NCBI GenBank assembly: GCA_020849725.1
Contig: JADLAZ010000291.1
Span: forward strand, 1-36,632
Source of the DNA: Chloroflexota bacterium
GTDB taxonomy: Bacteria > Chloroflexota > Chloroflexia > Thermomicrobiales > JADLAZ01
Direction: 5' to 3'
DNA length: 36,632 nt
Shown piece by piece: positions 9,571 to 18,060 of this stretch (the first letter of the stretch is position 1; each line of letters begins with the position of its first letter). Both the position numbers and the translations under genes were made by a program. The notes under the pieces are model-generated. The model was not told where the DNA came from, did no database searches, and saw only the letters and a program-made list of their open reading frames with translations.

Positions 9571-12560
9571 GGCGATGTCTCCTTGCGGCCCGCCACGCTG
9601 GCGAGTTGATCGGCCGCGACCGGTAGCACGACTCGCACCTCAACACCGCCGGCCGGCGCCGGCGCGACCGAGAAGGTGCCCCCGAGTACCTCGGCGCGCT
9701 CACGCATACCCAGAATACCCCAGGTGGGCGTCGCACTGGTCGGCGGGCCAGCCGGCATCCCGCGTCCGTCGTCGATGACGACCAGCGTCATCGTGGCGGC
9801 CTCGCACAGCAGATGGATGTCCACATGGCGTGCCTCGGCATGCTTGACCACGTTGTTGAGCGCTTCCTGAACGATGCGGAAGATGGCTTGCTCCTGGGCT
9901 TCACTGAACGTGACATCGCCCTCATGTCGCCACGTTACATCCAGGCCCGTGCGCTGCTGGAAGACGTCGATGTAGCTGGTGAGTGCGGCGATCAGGCCCC
10001 GTTCGCGCAAGCTGGCCGGCCGCAACTGGTAGATCAACGCGCGCATCTCGGCCAGCGCTTCCTGGGCAGTCTGCTGCGCCTTCTCCATCTGCTGCTCGGC
10101 CTGCGCGGCATTGCGCTGCAGCAGCACCCGACCGGCCTGTAACGTTAGGGTAATGCTGAACAGCATCTGGGTCACTGAGTCATGCAACTCGCGCGCCAGC
10201 CGGTTGCGCTCTTCCACCACGGCCAGGTCCAGCGCCCGCCGCTGCAACTCGCTGTTTTCGACGGCAATGGCGGCCTGGTTCGCGATAGCCTCGAACAACT
10301 CCAGGTGGCCAAGATTATAGGCTTGCGGTCGATAGCTGCGCGTGGAGATGGCGCCCAGCACCTTCCCTTCCCGCGTCAACGGCGCGCACAGCACTGATTG
10401 CGCCTGGCCCTCGGGGTCGGAGCTGCGCAGCGACTGAATGCCGAGCGCCTCGATCTCGGCGCGCGTCGCCAGCAGCGGCTGGCGCTGGCGCATGACATGG
10501 CCGCTGAGGCCGGCGGCGGCCGGCACCGTCTCCGCGCCGATGCGCTGGTCGCCATCGACGCGGAAGACGATGCGCTGGATATCCTCGGTCGGACTGGCCA
10601 GGGCGACCTCGAACGAGTCGGCGTCCATCAGGCGCTTTGTCTCACGGTAGAGAACCTCGCACAGTTCCTCCTGGTCCAGCGTGGCGGCGATGACCTTCCC
10701 GATCTCGTACAGACCGGCTAGTTGGCCGGCGCGCTCCTGGACGCCCGCATAGAGCGAGGCGGCCTCGATGCTGACGGCGGCTTGATCGGCCAGCGCCAGC
10801 GCGACCCGCTGGTCGTGAGCGGAGAACTCGCGCCGACGCTCGACGCTGCCGACATACAGCGCGCCCAGCGTGCGCCCGCGCGCCTGCAGGGCCACCGCCA
10901 GCGCCGAGCGCGTGCCGAGCCGCACCAGGACATCGCGCACATCGCTGCGTGGTTCGAGCGCGACATCATTGACGATGATCGCCGCGTCGTCGCCGGCATG
11001 ACGCCGCAAGATGGCCTCAATCAGCGCTGCGTCCTCGGCCAGGAGCAACTCCGCGCGGCCGGCGCGCCCGGCAATGTAGGCGGCGCGCCCGGCCGGGCGG
11101 CTCTGCTCAAACAGGAAGACGATGCTCCGGTCCACCGCCAGCAACGCCACCGCCGATCGGGCGATGATCGGCAGGATGTCGTCTAGCTCCAGCGTACCGC
11201 TCACCAGCCGGGCCGTGTCGGCCAGGCCGAGGGCTTCACGCGTCAGGCGTTGCTCGGCCGAGAACAGGCGGGCATTCTCGATGCCAACGGCGATCTGGCG
11301 CCCTAGCGCCTGGAAGATCGCCATGTTCGCCGCGTCGTCCTGCAACGGGGTCGACCCGGACAGCGCCATCACGCCGAGCGCCCGGTCCCGCGTTGCCAAC
11401 GGCACGAGAATGCTGCGGCCCGTTGGCCCACCGTCCGGCATGCCATGCGCCAGCGGCGACGGCTGCGGCTTCACGATCACCTCGCCCTGGCGGGCCACCG
11501 CTCGCACGTAGTCGCGGGCAGCCGGGTCGGCCAGCGCCGCCAGTGCATCCGGCGACATGTGGCGTGTCACCAGCGGCGCGGCCGCCAGATCGTCATCCTG
11601 CACCAGCCAGACCCAGCCGCGCTCGGTCGCCGACAGCGCCAGCACGTGGTCCAGCGCCCGCTCCAGGATGACGCGCAGATCGAGCGACTGCGACAGCGCG
11701 CCGGCCAGGCTGTTGAGCGTGGCCAGTTGCCGGTTCCGCTCCTCCGTCTCCCGCAACGACGCTTGCACGGTGGTGCGCGATTGGGCCAGATTGGTGGCCA
11801 TCGCGTTCATGACCTGCGCCAGCGTCGCCAATTCGTCCTTGCTCGCGATCACTGCGCGGCGGGATAGGTGACCCTGGCTGAATGAGCTGGCAACATCGAC
11901 CAGATGGCCGACCGGCATGGTGATGCTGCGGGTGAGACGACGGCCAGACAGGACAACCGAGGCGCCAGCGATAACCAGCAAGGCCGACATCAGCAAGGTC
12001 GAGTTCTGGCGCCCCTCGTCCGCCCCGGCAACGATGGTGTCGATCGAGCGCCGGTGTGTCTGGACAAAGGCGTCGATGGCTCTCAGAAGGTCCAGCTTGC
12101 GCTGGCTGCCCACCGTCTGCCAGGCTGCGATGCTGGCTTCCTTCGACTCCTCACGGTAGGTGTCGATCTGTCGGTTGGCCTCGATCAAGAACGCCAGGTA
12201 CCTCTCCCGAACCAGTTGCAACGCGGCATCATCGTCGGACGTCACCGCCAGCGACTGCAGTTCATCGAGCGCCGCCTGGTGAAGCGGCACCGCCTCGCGG
12301 TAGTTCGCAAGATACACCTCGTCGCCCCGCAACAGATAGGCGTTGACGGCGTCCGATTCACCCTGGACCGCCAGTTGCAGGCGTAGCTTGTTGGTCTCCA
12401 GACGCTGGAGACGCTCGAGCGCATCGACCTGGCGTGTGTTGGCCGAGACAAGCAGCGCGACGATGACCAGCATGAAGCCCATCGCCAGCGCCATAATGAC
12501 GCCGTAGCCGATGAAGATGCGTGAGCCGATCGACCGGCGGCGGGCGGGCTTCCAGGCCAC
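9558..12560 (-). CDS. membrane sensor histidine kinase with HAMP and three GAF domains (NarX/DegS-type)
   Basis: A 1000-residue sensor kinase. In order: membrane segment 1 (14-39), an extracytoplasmic helical domain (about 41-185, of four-helix-bundle/CHASE3 type), membrane segment 2 (188-208), HAMP (208-262), three GAF domains (about 285-433, 448-603, 616-772), HisKA_3 with ARELHDSVTQ (His793), and a HATPase with NNVVKHAEA and DDGRGMP. GTG at 12560 is chosen because AGCGAGGAA precedes it and the first membrane helix then starts at residue 14. The open frame extends 81 codons further upstream with no membrane-protein character. It phosphorylates the overlapping NarL-type regulator. Three stacked GAF domains suggest integration of several cytoplasmic signals with one extracellular signal. 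Confidence 0.92.
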   Translation of the reverse strand: MAWKPARRRSIGSRIFIGYGVIMALAMGFMLVIVALLVSANTRQVDALERLQRLETNKLRLQLAVQGESDAVNAYLLRGDEVYLANYREAVPLHQAALDELQSLAVTSDDDAALQLVRERYLAFLIEANRQIDTYREESKEASIAAWQTVGSQRKLDLLRAIDAFVQTHRRSIDTIVAGADEGRQNSTLLMSALLVIAGASVVLSGRRLTRSITMPVGHLVDVASSFSQGHLSRRAVIASKDELATLAQVMNAMATNLAQSRTTVQASLRETEERNRQLATLNSLAGALSQSLDLRVILERALDHVLALSATERGWVWLVQDDDLAAAPLVTRHMSPDALAALADPAARDYVRAVARQGEVIVKPQPSPLAHGMPDGGPTGRSILVPLATRDRALGVMALSGSTPLQDDAANMAIFQALGRQIAVGIENARLFSAEQRLTREALGLADTARLVSGTLELDDILPIIARSAVALLAVDRSIVFLFEQSRPAGRAAYIAGRAGRAELLLAEDAALIEAILRRHAGDDAAIIVNDVALEPRSDVRDVLVRLGTRSALAVALQARGRTLGALYVGSVERRREFSAHDQRVALALADQAAVSIEAASLYAGVQERAGQLAGLYEIGKVIAATLDQEELCEVLYRETKRLMDADSFEVALASPTEDIQRIVFRVDGDQRIGAETVPAAAGLSGHVMRQRQPLLATRAEIEALGIQSLRSSDPEGQAQSVLCAPLTREGKVLGAISTRSYRPQAYNLGHLELFEAIANQAAIAVENSELQRRALDLAVVEERNRLARELHDSVTQMLFSITLTLQAGRVLLQRNAAQAEQQMEKAQQTAQEALAEMRALIYQLRPASLRERGLIAALTSYIDVFQQRTGLDVTWRHEGDVTFSEAQEQAIFRIVQEALNNVVKHAEARHVDIHLLCEAATMTLVVIDDGRGMPAGPPTSATPTWGILGMRERAEVLGGTFSVAPAPAGGVEVRVVLPVAADQLASVAGRKETSPWRQ

Positions 12561-12653
12561 GCGTTCCTCGCTTCCCGCATCGCGCGCCGGCCAGGCGGCC
12601 CACGGAGCGAAGCGTGGCAGAGGGCAGCACCACGATTGGTTTGAGTATATCGG

Positions 12654-12659
12654 CTCCCG
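12654..12659 (-). promoter_or_regulatory. candidate -10 element of the kinase-regulator-ppk1 operon
   Basis: TATACT on the minus strand lies 94 bases ahead of the kinase start. No good -35 is visible at the expected distance. The placement between the divergent kinase and ftsY genes supports it. Confidence 0.4.
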
Positions 12660-12744
12660 CCGCGCCCAGCCGCCGCGGCGCCCTATTCGGGACAATCGTC
12701 CCACGCGCCAGCGCCGCAGGTTGCCCGGTCGGCCCGGCGGCGCG

Positions 12745-12753
12745 TGGTATACT
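12745..12753 (+). promoter_or_regulatory. extended -10 promoter of ftsY
   Basis: TGG followed by TATACT (12748-12753) forms an extended -10 element (TGn plus a five-of-six hexamer). No -35 match is seen, as is common with extended -10 promoters. The predicted start site is near 12760, about 49 bases ahead of the ftsY GTG. Confidence 0.5.
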
Positions 12754-12808
12754 GGGCCAACCGCCCGGGTGGCCGGTCGAACTGAGGCATGGCAGCGGAG
12801 CATAGCGC

Positions 12809-13771
12809 GTGATCCTGGACTGGTTTCGCCGGCGGCGGCAACAGGATGTCGAAAAGACGACTGCGGGTCTGCAGAAGACCCGCCAGCGCCTGTTCACGCA
12901 ACTCGCGACCCTGTTCGAGCGCACCGAGTTGGATGCGGCCTTCTACGACGACCTGGAGGCCATCCTGATCGGCGCCGATATCGGCGTCGAGACGACCGGC
13001 CAGATCCTGGCGCAGTTGCGCGCCTACGTCGATCGGACCGGCATCACCCGGCCGGCCGATGCCCGCGATGCGCTGCGGCAGGGCATGATGAGTCTGCTGC
13101 AGGGGGCGCTGGTGAACCGCAAGGTGCGCATTCTGCAACGTGGCGTACCTTACGTCGTACTCGTCGTCGGCGTCAACGGCACCGGAAAGACGACAACGAT
13201 CGCCAAACTGGTCAAGTACCATCAGGACCAGGGCCGGCGCGTGCTGCTGGCGGCGGGCGACACCTTTCGCGCTGCCGCGATCGATCAGTTGAAGATCTGG
13301 GCGGACCGGTTGGGCACCGACATCATCGCCCACGCGCCCAACTCGGACCCCGGCGCGGTCGTGTTCGACGCCGCGCGGGCGGCGCTCAGTCGCGGCTACG
13401 ACGTGCTGATCGTCGATACCGCCGGCCGCCTGCACACCAAGTTCAACCTGATGGAAGAGTTGAGGAAGCTGCGGCGCATCCTGCAGAAGCACATCCCCGA
13501 GGCGCCGCAGGAAGTCGTGCTGGTCATCGACGCCACCACCGGGCAGAATGGCCTGGTCCAGGCCCAGAAATTCGCCGAGTCGGTCGAGATCACCGACCTG
13601 GCGCTGGTGAAGCTGGACGGCACCGCCCGCGGTGGCATCGCCTTTGCCGTGGCGAAGGAGATGGCTATGCCGATCAGCTACATCGGCACCGGGGAGACGG
13701 TGGACGACTTCGCCGAGTTCGACGCTGAGACCTTCGTCAACGGCCTGTTCGGCCAGCCGGCCGCCGTGTAG
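12809..13771 (+). CDS. ftsY: signal recognition particle receptor FtsY
   Basis: A 320-residue SRP-family GTPase that docks ribosome-SRP complexes at the membrane for co-translational insertion. It has the N-domain helices (1-100) and the G domain, with the P-loop GVNGTGKTT (121-129), DTFRAAA (151-157), DTAGRLHTK (from 203) and KLDGTARGG (from 268). It lacks the long acidic A domain of E. coli FtsY, which is normal outside Proteobacteria. The sequence starts [10 protein letters not shown], where an amphipathic N-terminal helix could provide membrane attachment. GTG at 12809 follows GGAG at 12797-12800. The partner GTPase ffh begins about 120 bases downstream on the same strand, an appropriate functional pairing. 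Confidence 0.97.
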   Translation: MILDWFRRRRQQDVEKTTAGLQKTRQRLFTQLATLFERTELDAAFYDDLEAILIGADIGVETTGQILAQLRAYVDRTGITRPADARDALRQGMMSLLQGALVNRKVRILQRGVPYVVLVVGVNGTGKTTTIAKLVKYHQDQGRRVLLAAGDTFRAAAIDQLKIWADRLGTDIIAHAPNSDPGAVVFDAARAALSRGYDVLIVDTAGRLHTKFNLMEELRKLRRILQKHIPEAPQEVVLVIDATTGQNGLVQAQKFAESVEITDLALVKLDGTARGGIAFAVAKEMAMPISYIGTGETVDDFAEFDAETFVNGLFGQPAAV

Positions 13772-13888
13772 CGATCGCGTGCGGCCGGGATACCATGGCG
13801 GCCACGCGTTCGGCGCGGCCTCATCGTCAGACCTGGCCGGCGCGGGTGAGCCGGCGCGCTGAGCAGTTCGCGCACCGCCCTGGAGAGC

Positions 13889-15436
13889 ATGATGTTCGAA
13901 CGATTGACCGACCGCCTGCAGACGATCTTTCAGACGCTGGGTGGCAAGGGACGACTGACGGAGCGCGACGTCGACACGGCCATGAAAGAGGTCCGCACGG
14001 CCCTGCTGGAGGCCGACGTCAACCTCAAGGTCGTCCGCGACCTGGTGGCCAGCATCCGCGAGCGCGCCGTCGGGCAAGAGGTGATGACCAGCCTGACCCC
14101 GGCGCAGATGGTGATCAAGATCGTCCACGAGGAGCTGGTCAACGTCCTCGGCGAGGGCGCGGCGCCGCTCAACCGGGCCGACCGGCCGCCGACACTGATC
14201 ATGCTGGTCGGTCTGAACGGCGCCGGCAAGACGACCACCGCCGCCAAGCTGGCGCTGTACCTGAAGAAGAAAGAGGGTCGCAAGCCGCTGCTCGTCGCCG
14301 CCGACGTCTATCGGCCGGCAGCCATCACCCAGTTGCAGACGCTTGGCGGCCAGATCGGTGTGCCGGTGCATGCCGAGGGCACGGGCGTCAAGCCGGTCGA
14401 CATCGTGCAGCGCGCCGTTGGGCGGGCCACCGTCGAGCGCCTCGACCCGGTCATTATCGACACCGCCGGCCGCCTGCAAATCAACGAAGAGATGATGCAG
14501 GAGCTAGAGCAGTTGCGGCAGCGCTTCCAGCCGCCGGAGACGCTGCTCGTCGCCGACGCCATGACCGGTCAGGAGGCGGTGGCCGTCGCCGAGGAGTTCA
14601 ACCGCCGCGTTGGCCTGACCGGCCTGGCGCTGACGAAGATGGACGGCGATGCGCGCGGCGGCGCGGCGCTATCGATCCGGGCCGTCACCGAGGTGCCGAT
14701 CAAGTTCATCACGACCGGCGAGCAGGTCGATGCGCTGGAGGTCTTCCATCCGGACCGCGTGGCGACGCGCATCCTCGGCATGGGCGATGTGCTGAGCCTG
14801 ATCGAGCGGGCGCAGTCGAGCATCAGTGAGGCTGAAGCGGCGGAGATGCAGCGCAAACTGCTGGAGGCCGAGTTCACCCTCGAGGACTTCCTGGATCAGT
14901 TGCAGCGCCTGCGCAACATGGGGCCGCTGCAGGGCTTGCTGGAGATGATTCCCGGCCTCGGCAGCGCCATGCGCGAGGCACAGGCGCAGGTCGACGAGAA
15001 GGATCTGCTCCGCATTGAGGCGATGATCCAGTCGATGACGGTGGCCGAGCGCCGCCAGCCGGACATCATCAAGGGCCGACGCATCACCCGCATCGCCCGC
15101 GGCTCGGGCATGCTGGACTCGGACGTGCAGGACCTGCTGAAGCAGTTCCGCGAGATGAAAAAGATGATGCAGCAGATGGGCCTGATGGGCAAAGGCGGCA
15201 AGCGCGGGCGCGGCGGCCTGCCCGGCCTGGGCGCGCTCGTCAACCTGGGCAACCTGGATGCGCTCCTGGGCGGCGGCGGCATGCCGGCGCTGCCGCGCGC
15301 GTCCACGTCGGGACCGCGCCCGCGCAGCGATCTGCCGACGGCGCCGCCACCGCCCAACCTCAGCCAGATGCAGCACGCCGCGAAGAAGAAAGAAAAGGCC
15401 GCCCGCCAGCAGGGCAGCGGCAAGAAGCGGCGCTGA
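13889..15436 (+). CDS. ffh: signal recognition particle protein Ffh (SRP54)
   Basis: A 515-residue SRP54 homologue that binds 4.5S RNA and nascent signal sequences. The G domain has GLNGAGKTT (108-116), DTAGRLQ and TKMDGDARGG. The methionine-rich M domain (about 330-435) contains LQRLRNMGPLQGLLEMIPG and the RNA-binding helix-turn around IARGSGMLDSDVQD, then QFREMKKMMQQMG. About 80 extra residues follow: a Gly/Leu-rich segment, a Pro-rich linker, and a Lys/Arg-rich tail (KKKEKAARQQ). This makes it longer than the usual 450 residues. Two ATGs are adjacent, at 13889 and 13892; GGAGAG at 13882-13887 fits the second slightly better. It forms a pair with ftsY. Confidence 0.97.
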   Translation: MMFERLTDRLQTIFQTLGGKGRLTERDVDTAMKEVRTALLEADVNLKVVRDLVASIRERAVGQEVMTSLTPAQMVIKIVHEELVNVLGEGAAPLNRADRPPTLIMLVGLNGAGKTTTAAKLALYLKKKEGRKPLLVAADVYRPAAITQLQTLGGQIGVPVHAEGTGVKPVDIVQRAVGRATVERLDPVIIDTAGRLQINEEMMQELEQLRQRFQPPETLLVADAMTGQEAVAVAEEFNRRVGLTGLALTKMDGDARGGAALSIRAVTEVPIKFITTGEQVDALEVFHPDRVATRILGMGDVLSLIERAQSSISEAEAAEMQRKLLEAEFTLEDFLDQLQRLRNMGPLQGLLEMIPGLGSAMREAQAQVDEKDLLRIEAMIQSMTVAERRQPDIIKGRRITRIARGSGMLDSDVQDLLKQFREMKKMMQQMGLMGKGGKRGRGGLPGLGALVNLGNLDALLGGGGMPALPRASTSGPRPRSDLPTAPPPPNLSQMQHAAKKKEKAARQQGSGKKRR

Positions 15437-15472
15437 GACGTGCGCGGCCTGACAGGGCACTCTCCGTGGCAC

Positions 15473-15490
15473 TGGGCGCTGGAGCGCCCA
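15473..15490 (+). other. short hairpin downstream of ffh
   Basis: TGGGCGC and GCGCCCA form a perfect 7-bp stem around a TGGA loop, 36 bases after the ffh stop. There is no T-tract, so it is not a standard intrinsic terminator. It could stabilise the 3' end of the ffh message or be chance in GC-rich DNA. Confidence 0.3.
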
Positions 15491-15503
15491 CGGGTGCGCC
15501 GGC

Positions 15504-16598
15504 ATGACAGCTGACGCGACGCCGCCGCCACTGACGCGACCCTGGCGCGCGGCCACGACGGTGGTGCGGCGCTGGCTGCGCGCCCTGCCGGCGCGGGCGC
15601 CGGTAGTTGTGCTGGCCGGGCCGCAGCTGGATGGGTTGGCGGCGGCGACGCTGCTGCGCCGGGCATTGCGGCTGGCCGGTTGGTCGGTAACGCTGGTCAT
15701 CCCGGTCAAGGGCGCACCAGCCTGGGAAGCCGCGACGCTGCAGCGCGTCGGCGAGGCCTGGCCGGCGGGTGTGATCGCGGCGGGTGTCGGCAGCCCCTCA
15801 GCCTGGCCGATCGACGCGCCACCGCTGCTGGCGCTCGATCATCGCCCGCTGTCGCCGGCGCCACCGGGCGTCACCGCCATCTCCGGCGCTGGTTGGACGC
15901 CACCGCCAAGCACCAGCACTCTCGCCTACTGGCTGGTGCAGGGCCTGGCTGATGTCCGTCGCCGCGACTGGGTGGCGGCGCTAGGCGCGCTCAGTGCGCT
16001 CGGCGAGCGCACCGATCAGGCGCTGGCCGTCGCCGCGCGCAATGCCCACGGCGCCGGCTGGCTCCACGACTTGCTGGTGCTGCTGCGCGCGGCCGGCCGC
16101 GCGGCCGAGCCGACGGGAGAGGCCACCGTCAGCCTGTTGGCGGGCGCCCGCGACCCACGCGATGCGCTGCAGACGGAGCGGCCGGAGCGGACGCGGCTGC
16201 TGGCGGCGCAGGCCGAGGTCGAGGATGCGATCGCGGCGGCGCGCGACGTTCCGGCGCTGCTCACCGAGCCACTGGTCGTCGTGCGTGTGACCAGTCCATG
16301 CCTCATCCACGGTGTCCTCGCTGCTGTTTGGCAGGCACGCCACCCGGATCGGCCGGTCCTGATCGGCAACGACGGCTATCTGCCGGGTCGGATCGCCTTT
16401 GCTGAAGCGCGACCGTCGAGCCTACCGGCGCCAGCGCCGCTGCCGCCAGGGGTGGTGTTCGACCTGGTCACCGCTGACGATCCGACCAGCACATTCCATG
16501 TCGCGGCGGCCGACTGGCCCGGCCTGTTGCGGCGCTCGGGCGTGCCGGCCAGTGCCTGGCCGCGCTCGTACAGAACGTCCGGCGGCCGGTTTACGTAG
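15504..16598 (+). CDS. degenerate DHH/DHHA1-type phosphoesterase-like protein
   Basis: A 364-residue protein whose layout resembles DHH-family phosphoesterases such as RecJ or NrnA, with key residues changed. VVVLAGPQLDGLAAATLL (residues 34-51) matches the first DHH motif but keeps only one Asp (D43). ALLALDHRPL-like sequence at 109-116 replaces the diagnostic DHH with DHR. An SSAG-like turn appears as PPSTSTLAYWLVQGL. WVAALGALSALGERTDQ resembles the next conserved helix. The C-terminal about 110 residues, with VVRVTSPCLIHGVLAAVWQ, fit a DHHA1-like domain. I infer a binding or structural role, or altered chemistry, rather than ordinary nuclease activity. The start is weakly supported because no strong ribosome binding site precedes ATG 15504. 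Confidence 0.6.
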   Translation: MTADATPPPLTRPWRAATTVVRRWLRALPARAPVVVLAGPQLDGLAAATLLRRALRLAGWSVTLVIPVKGAPAWEAATLQRVGEAWPAGVIAAGVGSPSAWPIDAPPLLALDHRPLSPAPPGVTAISGAGWTPPPSTSTLAYWLVQGLADVRRRDWVAALGALSALGERTDQALAVAARNAHGAGWLHDLLVLLRAAGRAAEPTGEATVSLLAGARDPRDALQTERPERTRLLAAQAEVEDAIAAARDVPALLTEPLVVVRVTSPCLIHGVLAAVWQARHPDRPVLIGNDGYLPGRIAFAEARPSSLPAPAPLPPGVVFDLVTADDPTSTFHVAAADWPGLLRRSGVPASAWPRSYRTSGGRFT

Positions 16599-16646
16599 GT
16601 CTATCTGGCGCTGCCCGGCCGGCTAGCAGTAGGCTGGGCGCGACCG

Positions 16647-16652
16647 TATACT
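16647..16652 (+). promoter_or_regulatory. candidate -10 element ahead of the DUF1232 gene
   Basis: TATACT lies 26 bases ahead of the ATG at 16678, which would give a leader of about 20 bases containing the GAGGAGG ribosome binding site. No clear -35 or TG extension is present. Confidence 0.35.
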
Positions 16653-16677
16653 TGCATCTGGCAACGAGGAGGATTGC

Positions 16678-17112
16678 ATGGCAGGACGCCGCATCGACCC
16701 AACGCGCTATACGGATCCGGGCCTGCTGGGGCGCATCGCCGAGCAGGTGCGGTTGTCGTTCCGACTGATGACGGATCAGCGCGTGCCAACGGCGCTCAAG
16801 CTCGTCATTCCGGCGATGGTGGCAATCTACGCTGTGTCACCGGTGGATCTGATCCCGGATGTCCTGTTGGGCGTCGGGCAACTGGACGATATCGGCGTCG
16901 TGCTGGCAGCGTTGGCGCTGTTCGTCCGGCTGGCGCCGCGGCAGGTTGTCGACGAGCATCGAGCGGCCATGACCGGCCGCCCGGCGCAGACAACGGGATC
17001 GGCCCCGACCGACGAGTGGTGGCGGAGCGGTGGCGCGCCGGCGCCGGCCAGCGGTCAGCCGATCGACGTCGAGTACACGATGGACGGGCGTCATTCCGGC
17101 TCGACGCACTAG
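16678..17112 (+). CDS. DUF1232 (YkvA-like) membrane-associated protein
   Basis: A 144-residue protein with a central DUF1232 domain. RLSFRLMTDQRVPTALKLVIP leads into a hydrophobic helix with YAVSPVDLIPD, the hallmark of the family, then GQLDDIGVVLAALALFVRLAP. The function of DUF1232 is not established, and the domain is probably membrane-associated. The C-terminal about 45 residues are hydrophilic and disordered-looking (Gly, Ala, Pro rich). ATG at 16678 has a strong GAGGAGG at 16665-16671. A small one-helix membrane protein follows after 42 bases on the same strand, so the two may act at the same membrane. Confidence 0.85.
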   Translation: MAGRRIDPTRYTDPGLLGRIAEQVRLSFRLMTDQRVPTALKLVIPAMVAIYAVSPVDLIPDVLLGVGQLDDIGVVLAALALFVRLAPRQVVDEHRAAMTGRPAQTTGSAPTDEWWRSGGAPAPASGQPIDVEYTMDGRHSGSTH

Positions 17113-17154
17113 CCGGTTGGCCACGCTTCTCGCGGGCATCCAGGGGAGGGGGCA

Positions 17155-17460
17155 ATGGCCAAGCGGCGAACACGGGGCGCGCCACGCGAGTTGACGCGCG
17201 CCGAGTTGAAGGCGCTCGAACGCCGGTCCATGGCGATCGCGCCTCCGGTTGACGCGGAGCCGGAGGCCGACGTCGCCCCCGTCCCGGCGCCGGCGCGCCG
17301 GGGGGTGCTGCCACCTCGCGGCAGCCGTCTAGCGGTCGCCGGGCCGACGCTGTCGCGTGCCCAGGAGATGGCCTACATCCGGGCCGACCTGCGCCGGCTG
17401 GTCATCCTTGGGGCACTGATGGTGGTGATCTTGATCGCGCTCGCCGTCGTGTTGCGCTAG
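17155..17460 (+). CDS. small single-pass membrane protein (101 aa)
   Basis: I do not recognise a family. The N-terminal half is basic (MAKRRTRGAPRELTRAELKALERR) and then Pro/Ala rich. Residues about 78-100 form one clear transmembrane helix (LVILGALMVVILIALAVVLR) ending at the C-terminus, so it is probably a tail-anchored protein with a cytoplasmic N-terminus. The region RAQEMAYIRADLRRLVIL just ahead of the helix is amphipathic. GGGGAGGGGG directly precedes ATG 17155. It follows the DUF1232 gene and converges with ruvC. Confidence 0.75.
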   Translation: MAKRRTRGAPRELTRAELKALERRSMAIAPPVDAEPEADVAPVPAPARRGVLPPRGSRLAVAGPTLSRAQEMAYIRADLRRLVILGALMVVILIALAVVLR

Positions 17461-17486
17461 CGGACCATCGGCGTGGGTAGCCCGGC

Positions 17487-17987
17487 TCAGGGCCGCGCAG
17501 TCGGCGTCAGCCGCCGAGTGAAGCGAGCCGTGTGCTGGTGGCAGATGGCCACGGCGAGCGCGTCGGCGGCGTCGTCGGGTTGCGGCAGACTGTCCAGGCC
17601 GAGCAGCAGGCGCACCATCGCCTGGACCTGGTGCTTGTCGGCGCCGCCGTAGCCGACGACCGACTGCTTGACCTGCATCGGGCTGTACTCGACCACCTCC
17701 AGATCGGACTCGGCGGCGGCCAGCAGGACGACGCCCCGGGCCTGGCCAACGGTGATGCTGGTGGTCGTGTTGCGCGCGTGAAACAACTGCTCTACGGCGA
17801 CTACCTCCGGCTGGTGGGTCTGGAGCAGGTCCAGCAGCGCGTGATGCAGCCGCAGCAGGCGCCGGGGCATGGCCTCGCTGGCGCTGGTGCGGATCGCGCC
17901 GAACGCGACGGCTCGGAGCGGCTCGGCGCCGTCGATGACACCGTACCCCAGCGTGGCCGTGCCGGGATCGATTCCGAGCACCCGCAT
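17487..17987 (-). CDS. ruvC: crossover junction endodeoxyribonuclease RuvC
   Basis: RuvC cuts Holliday junctions symmetrically as a dimer during recombinational repair. This 166-residue protein begins MRVLGIDPGTATLGYGVID, with catalytic Asp7. It continues with the second acidic residue in VVAVEQLFHARN, SPMQVKQSVVGYGGADKHQVQAMV, and the final acidic pair in DDAADALAVAICH. All four acidic positions are present. ATG at 17987 is chosen over the upstream in-frame start at 18092 because the family begins at MRVLGIDPG and GGAGAG lies seven bases ahead. It follows yebC after 73 bases on the same strand, a common bacterial arrangement. ruvA and ruvB are not in the window. Confidence 0.96.
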   Translation of the reverse strand: MRVLGIDPGTATLGYGVIDGAEPLRAVAFGAIRTSASEAMPRRLLRLHHALLDLLQTHQPEVVAVEQLFHARNTTTSITVGQARGVVLLAAAESDLEVVEYSPMQVKQSVVGYGGADKHQVQAMVRLLLGLDSLPQPDDAADALAVAICHQHTARFTRRLTPTARP

Positions 17988-18060
17988 CGCGTCTCTCCAC
18001 GTCGCTACCGACCGCCGGTCCGACGCGGCGTGGCGGCCCGCGATCGTGGCGACCGCCGCC

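Noticed and set aside
12683..14479. 598-codon minus-strand frame opposite ftsY and ffh
   Set aside because: It is a shadow of two well-conserved GTPase genes; its sequence is His/Gln/Arg-rich with no domain.
15473..15490. Intrinsic terminator after ffh
   Set aside because: The stem is good but short and no T-tract follows. It is listed only as a hairpin.
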